Assembly (NCBI GenBank): GCA_050011095.1
Contig: JBEKJU010000024.1
Span: 1 to 25,767, forward strand
Origin: JBEKJU01 sp050011095
Lineage (GTDB): Bacteria; Desulfobacterota; Syntrophorhabdia; Syntrophorhabdales; WCHB1-27
Direction of reading: 5' to 3'
Length of the DNA stretch: 25,767 bases
Below are positions 9,088-15,292 of this stretch, one piece after another; within the stretch, counting starts at the first letter, position 1, and each line of letters opens with the position of its first letter. Made by a program: the position numbers and the translations under genes. The notes below the pieces were generated by a model. That model was not told where the DNA came from. It did not search any database and worked only from the letters and a program-made list of their open reading frames with translations.

Positions 9088-9735
9088 CTATAGTCTGAAC
9101 CATTTAGGTTCATCGAACCGCTCGGTGCAGCGTAAGATCCTGTTTTGGTAGTTCACCAGGAACTCGTCCTGAAGCGTGAGGTTCACCCGTCTAAACTCCC
9201 GACTGTGCAGCATCCGCCCCACGTCATCGGCATCCTTGAACGTCAGTTCTCCCATGATCGCGCTCACCCCTCCGAGCACGACACTCCATCCCCCCGTAAC
9301 CTCCACAAAGCCCAGTCCTTCCACGGAAGGGATGTACTCATTAATGACGAAATCGGCATAGTCCCTTTCTCTTCCCACTCGCAGATCGAAATGCTGAATG
9401 AATTTCCACACGCCCCGCTGTATCACGTACTCCACCCGCTTAGTCCTTCCCACCGGTTCGAGAACGGCGGTCCGGTAACTGCTGACGAGTGACTTGATCT
9501 GAAGCGTGAGCTGTTTGAAGTGTTTGCTGCTGATAGACCGGAGGAGTGCCTCGGTGTTATGCGCGCGGTGGACGCCGACGATCCTGGGGCCGAAACCCGC
9601 CTCGACATAGTATCCCCCGACCGGCTCGAGCCCCATGGCCGCCATTGCGGGCATCAGCGTGGCCTTGACGAACTCGCTGTAGCCGTCCTCCTTCCCATGC
9701 ATGACGTCCCATGATTGCGTAAACAGAACAGTCAT
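9088..9735 (-). CDS. Unknown 215-aa protein with two tandem alpha/beta (dimeric-barrel-like) halves
   Basis: I cannot assign a function. The protein is an internal duplication. The first half (about residues 5-97, FTQSWDVMHGKEDGYSEFVK to LEPVGR) and the second half (about 108-208, KFIQHFDLRVGRERDYADFV to RCTER) share the same pattern: an initial strand, G(K/R)E-x-x-Y-x-(E/D)FV, a P-containing helix, a G-rich strand pair, then a helix with F(K/R)xxxLxxxxxxLVxxYxxxxL. This resembles two fused NIPSNAP/EthD-like ferredoxin folds. It is the first gene of the PEP-synthase-like operon (30 bases before the next start), so it is probably a third subunit or a substrate-handling partner. In Thauera the third phenylphosphate synthase protein has a similar mass (about 24 kDa) but carries CBS domains, which I do not see here. 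The start ATG 9735 has only a weak GCGGG ribosome-binding site. Confidence 0.75.
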   Translation of the reverse strand: MTVLFTQSWDVMHGKEDGYSEFVKATLMPAMAAMGLEPVGGYYVEAGFGPRIVGVHRAHNTEALLRSISSKHFKQLTLQIKSLVSSYRTAVLEPVGRTKRVEYVIQRGVWKFIQHFDLRVGRERDYADFVINEYIPSVEGLGFVEVTGGWSVVLGGVSAIMGELTFKDADDVGRMLHSREFRRVNLTLQDEFLVNYQNRILRCTERFDEPKWFRL

Positions 9736-9850
9736 CCCGCGACCGCCTTTCCTATCCGACCCTCACGAGGCCTATGAGCCGCCATTCGGCAAGAAAACGT
9801 CCTTCGTTCGTGGAAAAGAGATTTTGCGTATTCAGCCACAACCCGTAGGC

Positions 9851-9880
9851 ATTTTTGCCCCTCCCACAGGGGTGTGTCAA
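9851..9880 (-). promoter_or_regulatory. Candidate sigma-70 promoter for the PEP-synthase-like operon, with an inverted repeat in the spacer
   Basis: Read on the minus strand, a perfect TTGACA (9875-9880) is followed by an 18-nt spacer and AAAAAT (9851-9856, 4 of 6 matches to TATAAT). The spacer contains the inverted repeat CCCCT-GTGGG-AGGGG, a plausible repressor or activator site. The predicted start lies about 108 bases upstream of ATG 9735. The match is good at -35 and weak at -10. Confidence 0.45.
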
Positions 9881-10257
9881 GATATTTCTACTTATGGGCC
9901 TATCATCAAAACTTATGAAGAATATTCCGGTTCCGGCACCCGGCGCATCGCCGCGGTATCGAGAAAAAGCCCGTGTTTGGCCGACGGGCATGGGCCGTAC
10001 CCGGCTGGACACGTCCCTTCCGGGCGCCATTCCTGTATGCAAACCGGTATTCGTATTCAGGCGGAGCGGGGCCCTCGTTGAAAGAGACTGCCTGCCCTCT
10101 CCGGGAAGGGGGCCTATCCGGTACCTTGCGGGACGGATGCGATGTTTCCGGGACGGGAACGTCAAAGATAGTTATAATGTTATATAATAGCGGTCCCAGC
10201 AATACGTGCGGACCTTTTATGCCGAGTTGCATTCAAAGGCACCACCCACGCCTCCGG

Positions 10258-10339
10258 CAACTCCGTGGAGGGGGAAAGCCGGGCACCCGCATGCGGGTGG
10301 GGCTTTGCCGATGAAGGGGGCGCTGAGCCCCGGTAATTG
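10258..10339 (+). repeat. Palindromic intergenic repeat, copy A (82 nt)
   Basis: Nearly identical to copy B (10383-10464), differing at one visible base (GGGCACCC versus GGGTACCC). The unit begins CAACTCCGTGGAGGGGG, contains the perfect 14-bp palindrome ACCCGCATGCGGGT, then CTTTGCCGATGAAGG, and ends in a short hairpin (GGGGC-GCTGA-GCCCC) followed by GGTAATT. Its last 20 bases (10319-10338) match the last codons and stop of the thioesterase gene at 12516-12535 with one difference. Related copies lie at 12536-12748 and 24607-24756. Confidence 0.85.
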
Positions 10340-10340
10340 T

Positions 10341-10380
10341 ATGTTGAGGAGAGCTTTAATGCGACAACAGGGATGTGGCT
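10341..10380 (+). pseudogene. Stray copy of the start region of the exported-protein gene at 12773
   Basis: The stretch from GAGGAGAG (10346) through ATGCGACAAC (10359) to GATGTGGC (10379) closely matches the ribosome-binding site and first codons of the exported-protein gene (12760-12794), with a few substitutions and a 1-nt deletion. Here the frame stops after seven codons. It lies between repeat copies A and B, in the same order (repeat, then gene start) as at 12.6-12.8 kb. It looks like a segment copied from there. Confidence 0.65.
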
Positions 10381-10382
10381 AA

Positions 10383-10464
10383 CAACTCCGTGGAGGGGGA
10401 AAGCCGGGTACCCGCATGCGGGTGGGGCTTTGCCGATGAAGGGGGCGCTGAGCCCCGGTAATTG
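10383..10464 (+). repeat. Palindromic intergenic repeat, copy B (82 nt)
   Basis: Second near-perfect copy of the unit at 10258-10339, in the same orientation. It ends 43 bases before the chosen start of the cation transporter. It carries the same central palindrome (ACCCGCATGCGGGT) and terminal GGGGC/GCCCC hairpin. A frame open through this repeat extends the transporter ORF upstream to 10337, but the repeat is also found away from any gene start, so that extension is not taken as coding. Confidence 0.85.
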
Positions 10465-10507
10465 CAGGCGACTCGGTATTGGGAAAAGACCGAATGAGTC
10501 GGCATAT

Positions 10508-11935
10508 ATGACGGGAGCACCTATCCCGGAGAAGGCGGAAAAGAGAAGGGTCACGCTCGTATCCGTCGGGACCGCCCTTGTCCTCATCGGCCTGAAGCTC
10601 TTTGCGGGGTTGGCGACGGGCTACCTGACGCTCATGGCGGAGGTGCTCCACTCGTCGCTCGACGCACTTGTCACGATCATCACCTTTTTCTCCATCCGCT
10701 ATGCGGAAAGGCCGGCAGACGCCGACCATCCCTACGGCCACGGCAAGGCGGAAAACCTCGCGGCCTTTACCGAATCTCTCCTTCTTTTCTTCGCCATATT
10801 CCTCATCGTGAGGGAGGTCGTCGAGAGACTGTTCGTCAAGACCGTCGTGATAGAGCCGAATATCTGGGCCGTCTCGGTCCTCGTCGCATCGGTCCTCTGC
10901 GACCTGCATCGGTCCAGGGCGTTGAAACGGGTCGCCCGGAAATACAAGAGCCCGGCAATCGAGGCGGACGCCACGCACTTCAGGGCCGATTTGGTGACAT
11001 CGGCCATAGCCCTGTCGGGTATCCTCGTGACCTACCTCGCGTCAAAGCTGCGCATCGGCCGGGCGTACTCCCTGGTGGATATCGTTACCACCTGCCTGAT
11101 CCTCGTCATAGTGGTCCGCATGGTCCTCCATATCATGATGAGATCTGCGGATGTGCTCCTCGACAGGACCATGCAGGACCAGGCCGCGCTCATCAAGGAG
11201 ATCGTCACCGAAGTGCCGGAGGTCATCGATGTCGAAAAGGTCCGGACCAGGGAAGCGGGCAAGCAGACCTTCGTTGATCTCACCGTCGATATAGACAGAA
11301 ACCTGAGCATGGAGTCGGGCTATTCGATAGGGAAGCGCGTGGAGGAGACCATCAAAAAACGCATCGACGACGTCGATGTCACCCTGCAGGTGAAGCCGGT
11401 GGCGAAGGAGACCGAGGATATCGTGGAGCGCATACGGTGCATCGGCGTCCGGCAAGGTCGCAACGTGCACCACATCGACGTCCACCACGGCGAGGGGACC
11501 ATTCACGTGGACCTAGATCTGGAAGTGGAAGGCGACGTGACGCTCGCAGAGGCGCACGCCCTTTCCGATTCGCTGGAGAAGGAGATAAAGGAGGACAATC
11601 GGGCAATCAGTGAGATCAACACGCATATCGACTGGAGAAAGGGGTCTTTCGTGAAGGATGTCCTGATCGACCGGGATAAGGCCCTGGCGGAGGTCATCGA
11701 GGCGATCGTCAGGGAAAGAAGGGAGATAATCAGTTGCAGGAGGATATCCGTGGAGGAAGAGACGCCCGGCGAGCTTTTTCTCACGATCCATTGCACGATG
11801 AGGCCTGACGAGAGCGCGGAAGCGGTCAACGCCATATCGGATGATCTCGAAAAGAGGCTCAAGGAGCGGATAGGCCGGATCAAGCGGGTGATCTTCCATA
11901 TTGAACCGGAGGAGAAGGCGCAGGGACCGTCTTGA
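10508..11935 (+). CDS. Cation diffusion facilitator (CDF) metal exporter with three tandem C-terminal domains
   Basis: Proton-coupled divalent metal efflux protein of the inner membrane. Translated from ATG 10508 it has 475 aa, against about 300 for ordinary CDF proteins. The membrane part carries the two metal-binding HxxxD pairs, HSSLD (His48/Asp52) in TM2 and HFRAD (His157/Asp161) in TM5. This HD-HD set is usual for zinc-type transporters, whereas E. coli FieF has DD-HD. The conserved HPYGHGKAENLAAF loop is present. The cytoplasmic tail holds the normal dimerisation domain (about 221-300) and two further domains of the same pattern (about 305-380 and 390-468). The second has a His-rich stretch, VHHIDVHHGEG, that could bind metal. 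The start is set after the repeats because upstream in-frame codons fall in repeat sequence; no clear ribosome-binding site is seen. Substrate is inferred, not shown. Confidence 0.88.
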   Translation: MTGAPIPEKAEKRRVTLVSVGTALVLIGLKLFAGLATGYLTLMAEVLHSSLDALVTIITFFSIRYAERPADADHPYGHGKAENLAAFTESLLLFFAIFLIVREVVERLFVKTVVIEPNIWAVSVLVASVLCDLHRSRALKRVARKYKSPAIEADATHFRADLVTSAIALSGILVTYLASKLRIGRAYSLVDIVTTCLILVIVVRMVLHIMMRSADVLLDRTMQDQAALIKEIVTEVPEVIDVEKVRTREAGKQTFVDLTVDIDRNLSMESGYSIGKRVEETIKKRIDDVDVTLQVKPVAKETEDIVERIRCIGVRQGRNVHHIDVHHGEGTIHVDLDLEVEGDVTLAEAHALSDSLEKEIKEDNRAISEINTHIDWRKGSFVKDVLIDRDKALAEVIEAIVRERREIISCRRISVEEETPGELFLTIHCTMRPDESAEAVNAISDDLEKRLKERIGRIKRVIFHIEPEEKAQGPS

Positions 11936-11976
11936 GGTCTCCCGAATGACCGCCGTGCCGGATCGGACAAGGCGTC

Positions 11977-12006
11977 TTGACAATACATCCGGAAAGCGGC
12001 TACATT
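11977..12006 (+). promoter_or_regulatory. Candidate sigma-70 promoter upstream of the thioesterase gene
   Basis: Perfect TTGACA at 11977-11982, an 18-nt spacer, then TACATT at 12001-12006 (4 of 6). It lies in the 154-base gap after the transporter stop, about 80 bases upstream of ATG 12090. This suggests the thioesterase gene has its own transcript. Confidence 0.5.
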
Positions 12007-12089
12007 GGGCATGCACGGTGCCTATGGCGGGGGTTTGAGGCTGCGGCCCCGCGAGGCGGCGTCCAATATATGGGTTACGCGAGGTTGCC

Positions 12090-12533
12090 ATGCCGAGGGT
12101 CAGGCTATCGGAACAGGAGGACTATGAGTTCGTGTACGCGGTCACGGTACAAATCGGCCATATAAACTATGCGGGCCATCTCGGGCACGACGCCCTCGTA
12201 GGTATGGTCTGGGAGGCGCGCGTTCATCTCTTCGATTCCTTGGGCGTTGAAGAGCGTAACCTCGGGGACGGCCGGACGGGGATAATCATGCAGGACCTCG
12301 TCGTCAATTTCCTGGGAGAGGCCTTCCTTCACCAGGAACTCATGATCGAGAGCCACATCGGCGAGGTCCAGCCGAGGAGTTTCCGCATGTTTCACCGCAT
12401 TTCGAGTGGGAATAAGCGGATAGCCCTGATGGAAACCGGCCTGGCCGCCTTTGACTACAAGCTGCGCAAGACCGCCGCGGTCCCCGACATTTTTTTGAAG
12501 GCCCTGGAAGACCACGGCGCTGAGCCTCGGTAA
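12090..12533 (+). CDS. Hotdog-fold acyl-CoA thioesterase family protein
   Basis: A 147-aa single-domain 4HBT-type protein, the usual length for the family. The N-terminal helix region INYAGHLGHDALVGMVWEAR matches the hotdog central-helix signature, with the A-G-H-x-G-H-D stretch in the position of the catalytic Asp loop. IIMQDLVVNFLGEAFLHQEL and later strands complete the fold. It probably hydrolyses an acyl-CoA or other thioester in the cytoplasm; the substrate cannot be read. ATG 12090 has a GAGG ribosome-binding site five bases upstream. The last residues (GAEPR) and the stop are encoded by bases that also form the terminal 20 nt of the repeat family seen at 10.3 and 12.6 kb. Either the repeat family copied this gene end, or an inserted repeat replaced the original C-terminus. 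Confidence 0.8.
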   Translation: MPRVRLSEQEDYEFVYAVTVQIGHINYAGHLGHDALVGMVWEARVHLFDSLGVEERNLGDGRTGIIMQDLVVNFLGEAFLHQELMIESHIGEVQPRSFRMFHRISSGNKRIALMETGLAAFDYKLRKTAAVPDIFLKALEDHGAEPR

Positions 12534-12535
12534 TT

Positions 12536-12620
12536 TAATCCAGTTAAACGGGGAGACTCGGGGGAGTGCGCCAAGCGGGTCGTGCTTTGCCGATGAAGGG
12601 GGCGCTGAGCCCCGGTAATT
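12536..12620 (+). repeat. Palindromic intergenic repeat, copy C (diverged), ending in a copy of the thioesterase gene end
   Basis: The right 37 bases (12584-12620, from GCTTTGCCGATGAAGG to GGTAATT) are identical to copies A and B. The left part (GGGGAGACTCGGGGGAG, then GCGCCAAGCGGGTCGTG) is a diverged version of the same unit with its palindrome worn down. The final 20 bases repeat the end of the thioesterase gene just upstream (12516-12535) with one mismatch. Confidence 0.75.
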
Positions 12621-12748
12621 CAACTCCGTTGAGGGGGTGCGCGACCCGCAAAAACAGGTGGCCGGAGAGGAAGGGACACTGACCAACGATGGCATTTTTT
12701 CGGTTCCGGTCCTTCCTTTTCATGAAGGGGGCGACGCTAGCCCCAATA
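12621..12748 (+). repeat. Palindromic intergenic repeat, variant copy D
   Basis: Begins CAACTCCGTTGAGGGGG, as in copies A and B with one change. It continues through GCGCGACCCGC, then a block TTTTTCGGTTCCGGTCC followed by TTCCTTTTCATGAAGGGGGC that is shared with the copy at 24634-24671, and ends in a GGGGC-GACGCTA-GCCCC hairpin. It fills the space between the thioesterase gene and the exported-protein gene. No gene is seen in it. Confidence 0.65.
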
Positions 12749-12772
12749 CGATGGTACGTGAGGAGAGTTTTG

Positions 12773-13246
12773 ATGCGACAACGAAAGATGTGGCAAAGAA
12801 GGCAGCTCGGTATCATGCTATTTCTCGCGCTAGTTTCTTGCGCTATCGTCCTGTTTGTCACGTCGGCGGTCCGGGCGGAGCCTTTTCTCGTCTCCGACCC
12901 TTACCCCAGAGGAAAAAAACAGCCAACGGAATTCACTGTCGTTGCCGGTGCGCTGACCTTTTCCGTTCCGGCCGAGAAGCTCCCCGATGGAAGGGTCCGG
13001 CTCAAGTTCGACCTCAAACGGCTTCCCGATGGTCAGTATCTCCTCCAGATCAAAGCGGTGAACCGAATCAGGCGACAACAGTCGCAAACCGTATCGGTGT
13101 GGCTTCTTAAGAAAAACGGGAAAGAGGTGACGCTGGGGGCACCGCCGGAAGCGCGAACCGAAAAGGACATCCCGGCAAAGGACATCCCGGCGGAGAAGAA
13201 GCTTATTCCGCCTTCGCGCACGATCCCGAACCTCCTCAGCCCTTAA
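12773..13246 (+). CDS. Small exported protein of unknown function
   Basis: 157 aa with a clear Sec signal peptide: a basic start (MRQRKMWQRRQ), a hydrophobic core at about residues 12-32, and a likely cleavage site after AVRA, leaving EPFLVSDPYP as the mature start. The mature part has a short beta-rich domain. Its pattern (DPYPR, LPDGRVRLKFDL, LPDGQYLLQIKAVN) resembles fibronectin-like domains that end in an 'A-x-N' strand. It finishes with a charged Pro/Lys tail that contains a short duplication (KDIPAKDIPA, a 15-nt direct repeat in DNA). ATG 12773 is chosen over an in-frame ATG at 12689 because GAGGAGAG lies five bases upstream and the signal peptide starts here; the longer version would begin inside the repeat. 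It is convergent with the response-regulator operon 47 bases away. I do not recognise a named family. Confidence 0.72.
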   Translation: MRQRKMWQRRQLGIMLFLALVSCAIVLFVTSAVRAEPFLVSDPYPRGKKQPTEFTVVAGALTFSVPAEKLPDGRVRLKFDLKRLPDGQYLLQIKAVNRIRRQQSQTVSVWLLKKNGKEVTLGAPPEARTEKDIPAKDIPAEKKLIPPSRTIPNLLSP

Positions 13247-13293
13247 GCTTCCCCGACGTCATCGTGCAACCCGTGCCCTCACGCCCGTGTCTC

Positions 13294-14652
13294 CTATCTG
13301 AATTCCGCCGGGTTGAGGCTGTGCTTTTTCAGAAGGCTGTAGAAGTCCGTCCTGTACTTTCCCGCAAGCTCGGCCGCTTCGCTCACGTTGCCCTTGCATG
13401 CCTGGAGGAGCTTGATCAAATATCCCCGTTCGAAGGCATCCCTGGCCTCCTTCAGGGGTTTAAAGGGCTCCTCGCTCGACGACCGCCTCGGCTGGAGGAT
13501 AAACTCCTCGGTGATGACATCCGACCTCGCCATCGCAGCCGCGTACTCGAGGGCGTTCTCCAGTTCTCTCACGTTTCCCTGCCAGTCATGGAGCATCAGT
13601 TTCCTCATGGCCTCGGGGGTCAAGCCCTTTATCTCCTTTTTCATCTGCTGGCTGAGCCGTTTGATGAAATGGTCGACGAGGGACGGGATGTCCTCCTTTC
13701 TTTCCCTTAAGGGGGGAAGGTAGATGGGGATCACGTGGATCCTGTAAAAGAGGTCGCTCCGGAAGAGGCCCTTTTTCGCCTCTTCCTCCAGGTCCTTATT
13801 CGTGGCGACAATGACCCGCACATCGACTTCCATTAATTTCTCGCTTCCTATGGGGTAGAACTGCCGTTCCTGGAGCACCCTGAGCACCTTTGCCTGGATC
13901 GTGAGGGACATGTCGCCGATCTCATCCAGGAATATCGTTCCCTCATGGGCCTGCGTGAAGAGTCCCTTGGCGCTCTGGATGGCACCGGTGAAGGCCCCCT
14001 TCTCGTGACCAAAGAGCCTGCTTTCGAGCAAAGGCTCGGGAAGGGCCGCGCAGTTCAGGGCTACAAAGGGTTTCTCCCTTCTCTCACTCGCGAGATGGAT
14101 CGCCTTGGCGATCAATTCCTTGCCGGTGCCGCTTTCGCCGTGGATGTAGACGGTCGAATCGCTCACCGCTATCCGGGAGACGACGTTAAGCACCTGCTGC
14201 ATCTTCTCGCTTCTCGCCACTATATCGGCTGACGAGTACTCCTCATCGAGGAGTCCCTTCAGGCGGTTGATGTCCGATGTGAGCATGCTGTCTTCGAGCG
14301 CCTTTTCGATGTGGGAGAAAAGGTCACGAGGGTTGAAGGGCTTTGTGAGGTACCCGTATGCCCCCTGTTTCATGGCTTCCACGGCGCTCTCGATGGTGCC
14401 GAAGGCGGTGAGGATAATGACGGGCATGTCGGGCAGGAGGAGCTTCAGGTCGTTCATGAGGGTAATCCCGCTATAACGCTCCAGTTGCAGGTCGACGAGC
14501 GCCAGGTCGAATGCCTCGTTCCGGGCCGCCTCCAAGGCCTCGTCCTCCCGTGTAGCCGTGGTCACCTCGTACCCCGAGGATTCGACCCGGACGCCCAGGA
14601 CTTCGAGAAGGTTTCGGTCGTCGTCGACTATCAGTATCTTTCCCGCACCCAC
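13294..14652 (-). CDS. Sigma-54-dependent response regulator, GlrR-like
   Basis: NtrC-class activator of 452 aa. The receiver domain (about 1-120) has the acidic pair in VDDDR, the phospho-acceptor Asp in LALVDLQL near residue 54, and the Thr/Lys switch residues in ILTAFG and LTKPF. The AAA+ domain (about 145-370) has Walker A GESGTGKE, the sigma-54 contact loop GAFTGA, Walker B IFLDEIGDM and the arginine-finger region. The C-terminal helix-turn-helix (GNVSEAAELAGKYRTDFYSL then LKKHSL) resembles E. coli GlrR/QseF more than NtrC. The start is GTG 14652 with AGGAGGG five bases upstream. It is the last gene of a three-gene operon, 10 bases after the lipoprotein gene. It should act at -24/-12 promoters; one lies upstream of and facing away from this operon at 16939-16954. 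Confidence 0.92.
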   Translation of the reverse strand: MGAGKILIVDDDRNLLEVLGVRVESSGYEVTTATREDEALEAARNEAFDLALVDLQLERYSGITLMNDLKLLLPDMPVIILTAFGTIESAVEAMKQGAYGYLTKPFNPRDLFSHIEKALEDSMLTSDINRLKGLLDEEYSSADIVARSEKMQQVLNVVSRIAVSDSTVYIHGESGTGKELIAKAIHLASERREKPFVALNCAALPEPLLESRLFGHEKGAFTGAIQSAKGLFTQAHEGTIFLDEIGDMSLTIQAKVLRVLQERQFYPIGSEKLMEVDVRVIVATNKDLEEEAKKGLFRSDLFYRIHVIPIYLPPLRERKEDIPSLVDHFIKRLSQQMKKEIKGLTPEAMRKLMLHDWQGNVRELENALEYAAAMARSDVITEEFILQPRRSSSEEPFKPLKEARDAFERGYLIKLLQACKGNVSEAAELAGKYRTDFYSLLKKHSLNPAEFR

Positions 14653-14662
14653 AACATCCCTC

Positions 14663-15292
14663 CTATCGCGCCTTTGCCCTTTTCTTGTCCTCTATCCCGA
14701 TATCGACCTTCTTCAGGGCCTCGATCATCGCATTCAGCCGCTCGATGGTCCGGTTCAGCTCTTCCTTTTGCTGCACCGTCTTTGCCTTGTCGGTATCGGC
14801 CTTCTTCATCGTATCGATAGTCGCGGTGAGCCGCTGGACAGTCCGGTACAGCCTTTCATTGGACTGGAGAATCGATATGAGGACATTCGCCTGTTCCACG
14901 AAGGGGCTTGTCGGATCGCCCTTTGCCAGCTCCTTGAAGTAGGCGGCCGACCTGGCATAATCCCTCTTCGGATTTGCAGGATGGGCGCAGATCAAGCCCA
15001 TGTACAGAAGAGCCTCCTCGGCGACCGGACCTCTTCCGGCAACTGAGATCGCCCGTTGGTGCTCATAGAAGGCGCTTTCAAATTCACCCTGGGCGAATAG
15101 CTCCCGCCCGAGGATTAGATGATCCCTGCCGTCCTCCCCACCGGCTGTCTTTGGGGGGACGAGATGATCCCTGCCGTCGTCCACACCGGCTGTCTTTGGG
15201 GGGGCGAGGGCACAACCGGTTATCAAAAAAAGAATCAGGACTGCAAGAAAAAAGTGAACCTGCTTCCCTGACCCTGCATGCTCTCTGCCCAC
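14663..15292 (-). CDS. Lipoprotein between the kinase and regulator genes (QseG/YfhG position)
   Basis: 209 aa with a lipoprotein signal peptide: a hydrophobic stretch FFLAVLILFLITGC whose ITGC is a good lipobox, so it is probably attached to the outer or inner membrane. Mature residues carry a 15-aa tandem duplication (PPKTAGVDDGRDHL, then PPKTAGGEDGRDHL). A TPR-like helical region follows (LILGRELFAQGEFESAFYEH), then a C-terminal coiled coil rich in Lys/Glu (about residues 145-205). The start is GTG 15292, preceded by GGAGG four bases away and lying inside the kinase gene (58-base overlap). E. coli has the lipoprotein gene qseG (yfhG) in the same place between glrK and glrR. Homology to QseG is suggested by position and architecture rather than by clear motif identity. 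It probably affects kinase signalling. Confidence 0.75.
   Translation of the reverse strand: MGREHAGSGKQVHFFLAVLILFLITGCALAPPKTAGVDDGRDHLVPPKTAGGEDGRDHLILGRELFAQGEFESAFYEHQRAISVAGRGPVAEEALLYMGLICAHPANPKRDYARSAAYFKELAKGDPTSPFVEQANVLISILQSNERLYRTVQRLTATIDTMKKADTDKAKTVQQKEELNRTIERLNAMIEALKKVDIGIEDKKRAKAR
15118..15207 (-). repeat. 45-nt tandem duplication inside the lipoprotein gene
   Basis: Two 45-nt units (15118-15162 and 15163-15207) with only a few differences. They add 15 residues to the region just after the lipobox cysteine without breaking the frame. The few differences between the units suggest a fairly recent slippage event. Confidence 0.85.

Larger units (their letters stand above)
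9881..10507. other. Long intergenic region between divergent genes, no supported gene
   Basis: About 770 bases separate the minus-strand operon (start 9735) from the cation transporter (start 10508). Frames are open on both strands only because GC is high; the translations are Arg/Pro-rich and show no family pattern or ribosome-binding site. Two TATAAT hexamers occur at 10173-10178 and 10183-10188 in an AT-rich island, but neither has a good -35. The right third (10258-10464) holds the repeat copies listed separately. Confidence 0.6.

Noticed and set aside
9752..10187. Overlapping open frames of 110-137 codons on both strands upstream of the PEP-synthase-like operon
   Set aside because: Arg/Pro-rich translations without family pattern or ribosome-binding sites; several frames are open at once because GC is high.
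10337..10507. Upstream extension of the cation transporter to 10337
   Set aside because: The extra 57 codons are repeat copy B plus a fragment of another gene's start; CDF proteins do not have such an N-terminus.
12689..12772. Longer start for the exported protein at 12689
   Set aside because: The extension lies in repeat copy D, would put 28 residues before the signal peptide, and the GAGGAGAG site clearly serves ATG 12773.
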